Below are positions 9,096 through 18,112 of a stretch of DNA of 23,150 bases, piece after piece. The DNA lies in assembly GCA_036403095.1 (NCBI GenBank), contig DASWRQ010000299.1, forward strand, positions 1 to 23,150. The letters run 5' to 3'. The notes below the pieces were generated by a model that made no database searches, was not told the DNA's origin, and saw nothing but the letters and a program-made list of their open reading frames with translations. The position numbers were made by a program, and so were the translations under genes. The stretch is from Kutzneria sp036403095 (GTDB taxonomy: Bacteria > Actinomycetota > Actinomycetes > Mycobacteriales > Pseudonocardiaceae). Each line of letters opens with the position of its first letter. Position 1 is the first letter of the stretch.

Positions 9096-10253
9096 TCAGC
9101 TGCCGGGCAGCGTCGAGGGGACCTTGATCACGCCGGAGATGATCTGCGCCTTGTAGGCGTCGACGGTGCTCTTGATGTCGTCCACCTTGCCGCCGGAGGT
9201 GGAGTAGTCCACGCCGCCCACCGCGAGGTCGAAGACCTTCGGGATGGCGGTCAGGTCGTTGGACGCGACGCCGCGCAGGAAGTCGTACACCGCGGTGTCG
9301 ACCCGCTTCATCATCGAGGAGATGATGATGTCCTTGTCGTCCGCGACGCCGGCCTGCTTGTACTGGTCGGAGTCGACGCCGATGGCGTAGGCGCCGGACT
9401 TGGCCTTGACCGCGTCGAAGATGCCCTTGCCGGAGTTGCCGGCGGCCTGGTAGATCACGTCGGCGCCGGCGGAGAGCTCACCCTGCGCGACCAGGCGGCC
9501 CTTGTCGGGGGCCTGGAAGCCGGTGAAGTCGCCGGCCGGGGTGATGTACTTGTCCTCGATCTTGATGTCCGGCGCGGCCGCCTTGGCGCCCGCGTCGAAG
9601 CCGGCCTGGAACTTCTGGATCAGCGGCACGTTCACGCCGCCGACGAAGCCGACGTGGCAGCCCTTGGACTTGTAGGCCGCGATCACGCCGACCAGGAAGG
9701 AGCCCTGCTCCTCGGTGAAGGTCAGCGGCGTCACGTTCGGCGAGTTCTCCACCGTGGAGTCGACGATGGCGAACTTGGTGTTCGGGAAGTCCTTGGCCAC
9801 CTTCTGCAGCGCCGGGCCGTAGGCGAAGCCGACCGTGACGACCGGGTTGTAGCCGTCCTGGGCCAGCTGGCGCAGGCGCGCCTCCTTGGCCGCGTCCGAC
9901 TCGTTCGGCGCCGCCGTGGTCTCCTTGATGTTGTCCGCCTTGACGCCCAGCTGCGTCTTGGCCAGATCCAGGCCCGCCGCCGCCGCGTCGTTGAACGACG
10001 CGTCGCCGCGGCCGCCGATGTCGTAGGCCAGGCCGACCTTGAGCGCGCTGCCGTCGACCTTGGTCGAACTGCCGGTCGTGGTCGTGCCGGCCGCCGCGGC
10101 GGTGGGCGGCGTGGCCAGCTTGCAGCCGCTGCTGCCTGACGAGCTGCCGCCGCCGCCGGCGTTGCTCGACGTGCTGTCCTTGGCACACGCGGCCAGCGAC
10201 ACCACGCTGGTCAGCGCGATCGCCGCTACCGCTACTCCACGCATTCGACGCAC
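9096..10253 (-). CDS. BMP-family nucleoside-binding lipoprotein
   Basis: Extracellular substrate-binding lipoprotein of the adjacent nucleoside ABC importer (Bmp/PnrA/Med family). Start GTG 10253 is preferred: GGAGAGG lies 10 nt upstream and it gives a normal lipoprotein leader, with basic residues, a hydrophobic core and lipobox SLAAC, lipidated Cys at position 23. After a Gly/Ser-rich linker the binding domain shows family features: KVGLAYDIGGRGDASFND near residue 75, VVTVGFAYGPALQKVAKDFPNTKFAIVDS, EEQGSFLVGVIAAYKS, GFVGGVNVPLIQKFQAGFDAGAK and DVIYQAAGNSGKGIFDAVK, matching PnrA/BmpA-type proteins that bind purine and pyrimidine nucleosides. ATG 10244 is a possible later start; a longer frame upstream lacks a signal sequence. 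It is the first gene of the operon and is followed by a hairpin, which suggests higher expression than the rest. Confidence 0.93.
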   Translation of the reverse strand: MRRMRGVAVAAIALTSVVSLAACAKDSTSSNAGGGGSSSGSSGCKLATPPTAAAAGTTTTGSSTKVDGSALKVGLAYDIGGRGDASFNDAAAAGLDLAKTQLGVKADNIKETTAAPNESDAAKEARLRQLAQDGYNPVVTVGFAYGPALQKVAKDFPNTKFAIVDSTVENSPNVTPLTFTEEQGSFLVGVIAAYKSKGCHVGFVGGVNVPLIQKFQAGFDAGAKAAAPDIKIEDKYITPAGDFTGFQAPDKGRLVAQGELSAGADVIYQAAGNSGKGIFDAVKAKSGAYAIGVDSDQYKQAGVADDKDIIISSMMKRVDTAVYDFLRGVASNDLTAIPKVFDLAVGGVDYSTSGGKVDDIKSTVDAYKAQIISGVIKVPSTLPGS

Positions 10254-10457
10254 GGTTTGTCGTCCTCTCCCTGCTTCGGCGGGCCGCGATGCCCCGACCC
10301 CGTTGTTCGGTGTCGGTCCCACCGAGGGCGAAACGGTACCTCCCGGTCCCGGGCCCACGACACCGGTCACGGTCCGTGTAACCGAATCGTTGACCCGCTC
10401 GGACGAATTGTCGGCACCTCGTCACACAAAGTCACCAGGAACCGTACGCTCGTCCGC

Positions 10458-10492
10458 TAGCGTCTCAGCCGGCAAACGGGGATCAGGGGAGG
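10458..10492 (+). promoter_or_regulatory. Candidate -10 element and ribosome-binding site of the toxin gene
   Basis: In the 247-bp gap between divergent genes, TAGCGT (10458-10463) fits the actinobacterial TANNNT -10 pattern; no convincing -35 lies 16-18 bp upstream. AGGGGAGG (10485-10492) is a strong Shine-Dalgarno site 8 nt before GTG 10501 and fixes that start. On the minus strand I could not identify a convincing promoter for the nucleoside operon, and saw no riboswitch-like fold. Confidence 0.4.
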
Positions 10493-10500
10493 CCCACGCG

Positions 10501-11796
10501 GTGAGCGGATTCGAGACCGACCCGGACCATCTGCGCCGGTCCGGCGGCATGCTGTCGAAGTTCGGCCAGACCGTCGGCAAGGCCGGCGAGAAGCTCGAGG
10601 ACACCGGCCAGAACCTCGTCGAGCACGCTGCCGGCGACCGCTCCGGCGTCGGTTCCGTGGTGGCCAAGTTCTCCGGCCGGGCCATGTCCATCCTCGGCAA
10701 GGTCTTCCAGCAGGGCGGCCGCGTCGCCGACAAGGCCGGCCAGAACCTGCACAAGACCGGCGACCTGCACGAAGGCGCCGACCACGAGGCCAAGAACCTG
10801 ATCGAGCGGCAGCACCCGGACAACAAGTCCAAGCATCTGCCCGGCGAGGGCACCCGGACCGCCTCCGCGGTGAGCGGCGGCGGCAAGCGGTCCGACCCGA
10901 AGAAGCTGCCCGGCAGCGACGAGCACAAGCCCGAGGAGGTCGGCGAGGGCAGCGGCGGCAAGAAGGACAAGACGCCGCCCAAGGTCGACGGCGAGGACCA
11001 CCGCAGCGGCGACCTGTTCGAACGCCGCAAGCCGCCGTCAGCCACCGAGCCGGTGGAGCATCCACCGACGTTGCCCACATCGCACAGTCCGGGAAAGGAC
11101 GGCCCGGACGGCGAGGACACCGGCATACCCCACACCACGGACACCGGACCGGCGGACAAGCGGCGGGGCGCGGTGCTGGAGGAGATCGACCCCAAGGGCG
11201 ATCGCGTGACCACCAAGAACGGCCTGATCGACACGATCGACGGCAAGCCGGTCAAGCAGTACATGGACGAGGTGTCCGAGAAGCGCGCCCACGAGATCTC
11301 GGCCGGCATGCACAAGAAGGACGGTCCCTGCTCGGCGGCGGCCATCGACCTGCGCACCGGCATGATCACCGAAGGCGTCAACGGGCGTCCCAACAGCCTG
11401 ATCCCCCAGGACAACCTGCACCCGACGCTGCAGGACAACCTCAAGAACATGGGTGACTGGAAGCACGACGTCGTCGGCAAGGACGGCACCGTGTTGACCA
11501 CGTTCGACGGCAAGGCCCACCACGACCAGCCGCTACGGCACGCCGAGGTCAAGGCGGTCAACGAGCTGCTGTGGGAACGCGAGCGGCGCGGCATGGAGAC
11601 CGGCCCGTCCGCCCTGGACGAGTTGCGGATCGACCCGCGGTTCCTGAAGGACGGCACCCACATGAAGGTGGGCGGCGAGGCCGGAGCCTGCGCCAACTGT
11701 TACAACATCCTGGACGGCGTGCCGTCCTACACCGGGCGGTTTCCCTACCATCCCGATGACCACCGTTACTCCCGAGTTGATGTGGCTGACAGGTGA
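10501..11796 (+). CDS. Putative ESX-exported polymorphic toxin with C-terminal YwqJ-type deaminase domain
   Basis: 431 aa with no signal peptide. Residues 1-105 are helical and start like actinobacterial WXG100/ESX secretion-type proteins (MSGFETDPDHLRRSGG, then two Lys/Gly-rich amphipathic helices); no W-x-G is present. Residues about 105-215 are a disordered Lys/Asp/Pro/Gly linker. Residues about 225-431 form a deaminase-fold domain of the YwqJ type: a strand pair with GPCSAAAIDLRTG (Cys277), then RHAEVKAVNELL with zinc-ligand His347 and catalytic Glu349, then GACANCYN with Cys397 and Cys400 as the C-x-x-C zinc ligands. Established family knowledge: YwqJ-like deaminases are toxin domains of type VII-exported effectors acting on bases in nucleic acids. 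The target base is unknown. GTG 10501 is set by AGGGGAGG 8 nt upstream; the longer open frame has no such site. The stop overlaps the next gene, a YwqK-type immunity protein. Export by ESX is inferred from the N-terminus only. Confidence 0.82.
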   Translation: MSGFETDPDHLRRSGGMLSKFGQTVGKAGEKLEDTGQNLVEHAAGDRSGVGSVVAKFSGRAMSILGKVFQQGGRVADKAGQNLHKTGDLHEGADHEAKNLIERQHPDNKSKHLPGEGTRTASAVSGGGKRSDPKKLPGSDEHKPEEVGEGSGGKKDKTPPKVDGEDHRSGDLFERRKPPSATEPVEHPPTLPTSHSPGKDGPDGEDTGIPHTTDTGPADKRRGAVLEEIDPKGDRVTTKNGLIDTIDGKPVKQYMDEVSEKRAHEISAGMHKKDGPCSAAAIDLRTGMITEGVNGRPNSLIPQDNLHPTLQDNLKNMGDWKHDVVGKDGTVLTTFDGKAHHDQPLRHAEVKAVNELLWERERRGMETGPSALDELRIDPRFLKDGTHMKVGGEAGACANCYNILDGVPSYTGRFPYHPDDHRYSRVDVADR

Positions 11797-12173
11797 ACCC
11801 CATGCGTGTCAATCGCGAGCAGACCACTTCGGACACCGACGACGGTTGGATGGTCCGCCTCGACGGCGTGCCGTTCACGGGCGAGGTCGTCGAGACCGAG
11901 GACGGCCGGATCACGGGCATCAGCACCTACCGCGACGGCCAGCTCGACGGGCCCGAGGTGGAGTACTACCCCGACGGCAGCAAGGAATCCGAGGGGCACT
12001 ACGCCATGGGGAACGCCGTCGGCGAGTGGCGGAGCTGGTACCCGAACGGCCAGCTCAAGGAGTTCAACCTCTTCGACCGCTGGGGCGACGTGCGCAAGAT
12101 CCAGGAGTGGGACCCCGAGGGCAACCTCACCCGGGACAGCGAACACGCCGGCGCCCATGGCGACGAGATGTGA
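11793..12173 (+). CDS. YwqK-family immunity protein (antitoxin)
   Basis: 126-aa protein built of YwqK/MORN-like repeats: VPFTGEVVETEDG, STYRDGQLDGPEVEYYPDG, GEWRSWYPNGQLKE, and IQEWDPEGNL, each a beta-hairpin with the Tyr/Trp-x-x-(D/N)-G pattern. In Bacillus subtilis YwqK is the cognate antitoxin of the deaminase-type toxin YwqJ; the same pairing here, with the GTG start overlapping the toxin's TGA (GTGA, 11793-11796), strongly supports an immunity role in the producing cell's cytoplasm. ATG 11802, with AGGTG in front, is an alternative start three codons later. Similar repeat modules recur in the two following frames. Confidence 0.85.
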   Translation: MNPMRVNREQTTSDTDDGWMVRLDGVPFTGEVVETEDGRITGISTYRDGQLDGPEVEYYPDGSKESEGHYAMGNAVGEWRSWYPNGQLKEFNLFDRWGDVRKIQEWDPEGNLTRDSEHAGAHGDEM

Positions 12174-12177
12174 CCGT

Positions 12178-12405
12178 GTGAAGCGGATCGACATGGCGGC
12201 GGCCGGGATTCCCGCCGCCTGCCGACTGAAGTCGGAAACAACCGTCCACGAGCGACGGGTCGTCGGACCGACGAGGCAGTGGGACGAGGAAGGGCGGGAG
12301 CCGGCCCGGGAGATCGCGCCGGAGCTGGAGTTCGCGGCCCGGGGTGTGCGGAAGACGGGGCGAAACGCTTCGACTCCCAAGCCGGCGGCGAACGGGGATG
12401 TCTGA
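12178..12405 (+). pseudogene. Shrunken YwqK-like remnant or mini-ORF (75 aa)
   Basis: A GTG-started frame begins 5 nt after the ywqK-like stop. It opens MKRID, a start resembling actinobacterial YwqK proteins, but then runs at residue 18 straight into KSETTVHERRVVGPTRQWDEEGR, which aligns without gaps to KSELTVRRGVIIGVARDWHPDGR at the C-terminus of the 456-aa protein downstream. The usual PFTGE hairpins in between are missing, and the tail (from about residue 55) is Lys/Pro/Ala-rich and unlike the family. GC at third positions is still high. The simplest reading is a YwqK paralogue cut down by an internal deletion, possibly still translated. No clear ribosome-binding site is seen, but translation could be coupled to the stop 5 nt upstream. 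Confidence 0.5.
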
Positions 12406-12421
12406 TCGGGCCCGGGAGAAG

Positions 12422-12427
12422 TACGTT
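12422..12427 (+). promoter_or_regulatory. Candidate -10 element for a leaderless transcript of the pentapeptide-YwqK gene
   Basis: TACGTT (TANNNT type) ends 6 nt before GTG 12434, so a transcript would begin at or next to the start codon. There is no Shine-Dalgarno site at normal distance (the nearest purine run, GGGAGAAG, lies about 12-20 nt upstream), which fits leaderless translation. No convincing -35 is present. It would give the immunity and repair genes a promoter independent of the toxin. Confidence 0.35.
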
Positions 12428-12433
12428 TGACGG

Positions 12434-13804
12434 GTGAGTGACTGGCTGCCGGTCCGCTGGCCGGACGATGACGACGCGGCGGTCGCGCTGGAGGACTGGC
12501 TCGACGAAGGGGTCGGCGACTTCACGGGACTGGACTTCCGTGGCGCGGACCTGACGGGCGCGCCGCTGAGCGGGGCGGTGCTGCTGGGCGCGGACCTGCG
12601 GGACGTGGTGCTGAGGAAGGCGGAGCTGGACGACGCGCAGCTGACCAGCGCGGATCTGCGCGGGGCGGACCTGGCGGAGGCGCAGCTGCCGGACGCGAAC
12701 CTGGACGACGCGAACCTGGCCAAGGCGAATCTGACCCGGGCGAACCTGACCCGGGTGTCGGCGATCGGCGCGGTCTTCAAGGACGCGAACCTGCGTGGGG
12801 CCAATCTGACGGCGGCGATGCTGGACGACGTGGACCTGTCGGCGGCGAACCTGGCGGAAGCGGTGCTGGACGGCGCTTTTCTGCCCCGCAGGGCCAAGCG
12901 CATCGAGCTGTACGCGGACGCCCCGACCAGGGACGACGAAGGTCGCCTGTGTCACGGCGACGAGCCGTTCACGGGTGAGCTGGTCCGCGAGAACGGGGAT
13001 CGGCTGCTGTCGCTGGAGACGTACCGCGACGGTGTCCGCACGACGGCCAAGACCTGGTACGACAGCGGGATCCTGCGCAGCGACGGGGAGAAACGCTGGC
13101 ATCCCAACGGAATGCCGGCCCAGGACGGCGACAGCCACTGGGACGAGCGGGGCGAGCCGACGACCCGGCTCGACCGGACCCAAACGACCGAGGTCAATGG
13201 CTTGACATACAACGGAAAAAGTCCGTTCACGGGGCAATTGGCCGACGGCGACACGATCACGTCCTGCCGGGACGGCCTGAAGGACGGCCCCTGGTGGTCG
13301 CCGACCGCGGAGGGCCGGTACGAGCAGGGCGTCCGGGTGGGCGAATGGCGGCGCTGGCACGCCAACGGCCGGATCCGGGAGCTCACGGTGCACGACCCCA
13401 AGGGCGCCATCACCAAGATCCAACGGTGGGACGCCAACGGTTTCGTCGAGGACGAGCGGGAGGTGCCGGCGGACGAGCCGCCGCTGCCCCGCATCGACCT
13501 CCAGGTCAGCACGGTCGAGTGGGACGACGGCGCGCGGCTCAGACACAACGGCCACGCCTTCACCGGCGAGGCGGTGACCCACGGCTACAGCGGCGAGGTG
13601 ACCTCGCTGGTGACCTACCGGTACGGCGTGGAGGACGGCCCGCAGCGCGAGTGGTACGAGGACGGCACGCCCAAGTCGGAGCTTACGGTTCGGCGGGGCG
13701 TGATCATCGGCGTCGCAAGGGACTGGCATCCGGACGGCCGGCTGGCCCGCGAGCGGGTCTTCGACGAGCGCGGCGACCTGTCGGCGGAGAGGCACTTCAC
13801 GTGA
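12434..13804 (+). CDS. Pentapeptide-repeat domain fused to three YwqK-like immunity modules
   Basis: 456 aa, cytoplasmic. Residues about 30-150 are tandem pentapeptide repeats of the A(D/N)Lxx type (FRGADLTGAPLSGAVLLGADL and on), which fold as a right-handed quadrilateral beta-helix; some family members (MfpA, Qnr) mimic DNA and protect gyrase. From about residue 153 the protein changes to YwqK/MORN-type beta-hairpins in three modules, each marked by a PFTGE-like motif at about residues 178 (EPFTGEL), 264 (SPFTGQL) and 376 (AFTGEA) and by W-x-x-(N/D)-G hairpins. It sits directly after the toxin/immunity pair and its stop overlaps the endonuclease V start (GTGA, 13801-13804). I infer an immunity or protective role; whether the pentapeptide part binds or mimics nucleic acid is unknown. 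GTG 12434 is the first start in frame and lacks a Shine-Dalgarno site. Confidence 0.82.
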   Translation: MSDWLPVRWPDDDDAAVALEDWLDEGVGDFTGLDFRGADLTGAPLSGAVLLGADLRDVVLRKAELDDAQLTSADLRGADLAEAQLPDANLDDANLAKANLTRANLTRVSAIGAVFKDANLRGANLTAAMLDDVDLSAANLAEAVLDGAFLPRRAKRIELYADAPTRDDEGRLCHGDEPFTGELVRENGDRLLSLETYRDGVRTTAKTWYDSGILRSDGEKRWHPNGMPAQDGDSHWDERGEPTTRLDRTQTTEVNGLTYNGKSPFTGQLADGDTITSCRDGLKDGPWWSPTAEGRYEQGVRVGEWRRWHANGRIRELTVHDPKGAITKIQRWDANGFVEDEREVPADEPPLPRIDLQVSTVEWDDGARLRHNGHAFTGEAVTHGYSGEVTSLVTYRYGVEDGPQREWYEDGTPKSELTVRRGVIIGVARDWHPDGRLARERVFDERGDLSAERHFT

Positions 13805-14460
13805 TCGACGACTGGCCGTCGACCCCGGACGAGGCCGTCGAGCTGCAACGACGGCTGGCCCCGCTGGTCGACCCGCACCCGCCGGTCGGCTGGCAGCCGC
13901 GGACCGCGGCCGGCCTGGACGTGGCCTATGACGGGGACCGGCTGTGCGCGGCGGTGGTCGTGGTCGACCTCGCGTCACTCGAAACGGTGGATCAGGTCGT
14001 GGTGCCGGGCGTCACGGATTTCCCTTACGTGCCAGGGCTGTTCGCGTTCCGTGAGCTCCCGGCGCTGATGAAGGCCCTCGAACGGCTGACGACGTCGCCC
14101 GATGTGCTGATCTGCGACGGCCAGGGCGTGGCCCATCCGCGCCGGTTCGGGCTGGCCAGCCACCTGGGCGTGGTCACCGGGCTGCCGTCGATCGGCGTGG
14201 CCAAGACCCCGATGGGCCGCTACGACCCGCCCGGCCCGGACCGCGGCGACTGGACCGAGCTCAGGGACGGCGACGACGTGGTCGGCCGGGCGCTGCGCAC
14301 CCAGCGGGACGTGAAGCCGCTGTTCGTCTCGATCGGGCACCGGATCGATCTGGACACCGCGTGCGCGCGGGTGCTCGACCTCGCCCCGAAGTACCGCCAG
14401 CCGGAGACCACCCGCCGGGCCGACCAGCTCTGCAGGCAGGCACTGGTCCTTGATCGTTAA
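13801..14460 (+). CDS. nfi: Endonuclease V (deoxyinosine 3'-endonuclease)
   Basis: 219-aa DNA (and, in some species, RNA) repair nuclease that nicks one base 3' to hypoxanthine and, less strongly, at uracil and other deaminated bases. The active site is complete: Asp40 (GLDVAYDGD), Tyr76 and Glu85 (YVPGLFAFRE), Asp106 (DGQGVAHPRRFG) and His180 (VSIGHRID), spaced like Thermotoga maritima D43/Y80/E89/D110/H214. SIGVAKTPMG and YRQPETTRRAD are further family motifs. GTG 13801 overlaps the upstream stop by 3 nt (GTGA) and has GGAGAGG 8 nt upstream inside the pentapeptide-YwqK gene, so its translation is tied to an immunity-type gene. In B. subtilis the endonuclease V gene is ywqL, just after ywqJ-ywqK. 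The chromosome may hold no other copy; that cannot be judged here. Confidence 0.95.
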   Translation: MIDDWPSTPDEAVELQRRLAPLVDPHPPVGWQPRTAAGLDVAYDGDRLCAAVVVVDLASLETVDQVVVPGVTDFPYVPGLFAFRELPALMKALERLTTSPDVLICDGQGVAHPRRFGLASHLGVVTGLPSIGVAKTPMGRYDPPGPDRGDWTELRDGDDVVGRALRTQRDVKPLFVSIGHRIDLDTACARVLDLAPKYRQPETTRRADQLCRQALVLDR

Positions 14461-14484
14461 AGCGGCCTGGACCACACCGTTGTG

Positions 14485-14546
14485 TGTCTCATCGATCACA
14501 GACGGCCCGTCGCCGTTGGGCCAGCCGCAGGGCCCCGGTCTAGCAT
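14485..14546 (+). promoter_or_regulatory. Candidate sdh promoter region with possible Crp/GlxR-like half-palindrome
   Basis: The 161-bp gap before sdhC contains TAGCAT (14541-14546), a TANNNT -10 candidate with TTGGGC 19 bp upstream (longer than the ideal spacing). Further upstream TGTCTCATCGATCACA (14485-14500) matches the right half of the TGTGA-N6-TCACA Crp/GlxR consensus but only three of five bases on the left. GlxR/Crp control of sdh is known in corynebacteria. Both calls are weak. Confidence 0.3.
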
Positions 14547-14621
14547 CCGGAGGGTCAAGGCCCCGTACGCAGCAGCCACCTGGGGCCGCGCCCACCACTG
14601 ACGCTGGAGGCCACGCGCACC

Positions 14622-15065
14622 ATGGCCAGTACCACCGCCCCGCCAACGGGCGCAGCACCGGAAACAGGGGGCAGCAGCCGACGCGGTAGCACCATCTACC
14701 GCGGCGATCTGGGCATGTGGTCCTGGGTGGCCCACCGGATCACCGGTGTGCTGACCTTCTTCTTCCTGTTCGCGCACGTGCTGGACACCGCGGTCGTTCG
14801 GGTCTCGCCGAACGCCTACGACAAGGTGATCGAGCTCTACAAGAACCCGCTGGTCAACCTGTTGGAGCTGGGCCTGGTCGCGGCGGTGCTCTACCACGCG
14901 CTCAACGGCGTCCGGATCATGCTGGTCGACTTCTGGGCCAAGGGCCCGCGCTTCCAGCGCCCGATGCTGTGGGCGATCATCGTGATCTGGGTGCTGGTGA
15001 TGGTTCCCGGCGCCTACTTCATGCTCCAGCGCAGCTTCATCACGGTCTTCGGCGGTGGCAACTGA
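14622..15065 (+). CDS. sdhC: Succinate dehydrogenase cytochrome b556 subunit
   Basis: 147-aa membrane anchor of respiratory complex II, which passes electrons from succinate to menaquinone. The Pro/Gly/Ser-rich N-terminal 25 residues are followed by the family motif WSWVAHRITGVLTFFFLFAH (around residues 33-52) and by two more helices; VLYHALNGVRIMLVDF supplies the likely heme-ligand histidine. Three helices are visible, as expected. CTGGAGG lies about 11 nt before ATG 14622. The gene is the first of four in a tight sdhCDAB operon; its stop is one base from sdhD's start. Confidence 0.94.
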   Translation: MASTTAPPTGAAPETGGSSRRGSTIYRGDLGMWSWVAHRITGVLTFFFLFAHVLDTAVVRVSPNAYDKVIELYKNPLVNLLELGLVAAVLYHALNGVRIMLVDFWAKGPRFQRPMLWAIIVIWVLVMVPGAYFMLQRSFITVFGGGN

Positions 15066-15066
15066 C

Positions 15067-15492
15067 ATGAGCACCCTGAACATCTCGGCGCCGCGAAGCC
15101 CGCGCCGCCCGGCCGCACAACGTCGCTCGCCTCGGGGCAGCAACTTCGAGCTCTACAGCTGGCTGTTCATGCGGCTGTCCGGCCTGCTGCTGATCGTGCT
15201 CGTGCTCGGGCACCTGTTCATCATGAACATCCTCGACGGCGGCGTGCACCGGATCAACTTCGCCTTCGTCGCCGGCCGCTGGTCGTCGCCGTTCTGGCAG
15301 TTCTGGGACCTGTCCATGCTGTGGCTGGCCGAGCTGCACGGCGGCAACGGCCTGCGCACCGTGATCAACGACTACGCGCGCAAGGACGCCACCCGGTTCT
15401 GGCTGAAGATCCTGCTGTACGTGTCCATGGCGCTGATCCTGGCGCTGGGCAGCTTCGTGATCTTCACCTTCGACCCGAACATCAGCGGCTGA
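15067..15492 (+). CDS. sdhD: Succinate dehydrogenase hydrophobic membrane anchor subunit
   Basis: 141 aa. An Arg/Pro-rich cytoplasmic N-terminus precedes three transmembrane helices (about residues 27-48, 69-90 and 110-132). The conserved LAELHGGNGLRTVINDYAR segment contains the histidine and arginine expected at the heme/quinone site. ATG 15067 follows the sdhC TGA by one base; the frame is open 12 nt further upstream inside sdhC but the ATG matches the usual N-terminus. It pairs with SdhC to hold SdhA and SdhB on the membrane. Confidence 0.92.
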   Translation: MSTLNISAPRSPRRPAAQRRSPRGSNFELYSWLFMRLSGLLLIVLVLGHLFIMNILDGGVHRINFAFVAGRWSSPFWQFWDLSMLWLAELHGGNGLRTVINDYARKDATRFWLKILLYVSMALILALGSFVIFTFDPNISG

Positions 15493-15510
15493 CCGCGGGA
15501 GACGCCGGAC

Positions 15511-17264
<1,754 letters not shown>

Positions 17265-17265
<1 letters not shown>

Positions 17266-18050
17266 TGACCGCGACGACCGAAACCGCGCCCTCGGGTTCC
17301 CGGGGCTCGCAGCCGCCGGCGCCGCCCGGCGCGATCACCCTCACCGTGCAGATCCGGCGGTTCAACCCCGAGTTCGACGACGAACCGCGCTGGCAGTCGT
17401 TCGAGGTGCCGGCGCTGCCGACCGACCGGGTGCTCAACGTCCTGCACCACATCAAGTGGTACGTCGACGGCTCGCTCACCTTCCGGCGCTCCTGCGCTCA
17501 CGGTGTCTGTGGCTCCGACGCCATGCGCATCAACGGCGTCAACCGCCTGGCGTGCAAGGTGCTGGTGAAGGACCTGTTGGCCGGCAACGGAAAGCCGACC
17601 ACCATCACCATGGAGCCGATCAAGGGTCTGCCCGTGCAGAAGGACCTGATCGTCGACATGGAGCCGTTCTTCGAGGCGTTCCGCGCGGTCAAGCCGTACC
17701 TGATGACCACCGGTCACGAGCCGACCCGTGAGCGCATCCAGTCGGCCGCCGACCGGGCCCGGTTCGACGACACCACCAAGTGCATCCTGTGCGCCTGCTG
17801 CACCACGTCGTGCCCGGTGTACTGGACCGAGGGCTCCTACTTCGGGCCCGCCGCCATCGTCAACGCGCACCGCTTCATCTTCGACAGCCGGGACGAGGGC
17901 GCCGAGGAGCGGCTCGACATCCTCAACGACGTCGACGGCGTGTGGCGCTGCCGCACCACCTTCAACTGCACCGACGCCTGCCCCCGTGGCATCCAGGTGA
18001 CCAAGGCCATCCAGGAGGTCAAGCGCGCCTTGCTGTTCAAGCGCGTCTGA
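17265..18050 (+). CDS. sdhB: Succinate dehydrogenase iron-sulfur subunit
   Basis: 261-aa electron-transfer subunit linking the flavin to quinone. The N-terminal ferredoxin domain has the [2Fe-2S] ligands in RRSCAHGVCGSDAMRINGVNRLAC, where Asp replaces the third cysteine as in the E. coli protein. The C-terminal domain has CILCACCTTSCP for the [4Fe-4S] cluster and CRTTFNCTDACPRGI, which with the preceding ligands completes the [3Fe-4S] and [4Fe-4S] clusters. A 25-residue Pro/Ser-rich N-terminal extension precedes the domain. ATG 17265 overlaps the sdhA stop by one base. The operon ends here with a strong hairpin. Confidence 0.96.
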
Positions 18051-18060
18051 CCGGCAGACA

Positions 18061-18099
18061 CGTCGAGGCCCCACCGCCACAAGCGGTGGGGCCTCGACG
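18061..18099. terminator. Bidirectional terminator between sdhB and the HicB-like gene
   Basis: Perfect 17-bp stem (18061-18077 with 18083-18099) and a 5-nt loop CACAA, 11 nt after the sdhB stop and 13 nt before the stop of the convergent minus-strand gene. Its sequence is unrelated to the twin hairpins at 660 and 3404. Confidence 0.88.
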
Positions 18100-18112
18100 C
18101 GCTTCGCGGAGT

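Noticed and set aside
10039..10500. N-terminal extension of the deaminase toxin by 154 codons
   Set aside because: It runs antisense through the lipoprotein gene, has no ribosome-binding site, and a strong AGGGGAGG site sits just before GTG 10501.
12195..12219. Hairpin GGCGGCGG...CCGCCGCC after the ywqK-like gene
   Set aside because: The stem has a bulge and lies within the YwqK-like remnant frame, where GCG/GCC alanine codons explain it; too weak to call a terminator.
14485..14500. Crp/GlxR operator before sdhC
   Set aside because: Only the right half matches the consensus; kept as part of a low-confidence promoter entry, not as a separate operator.
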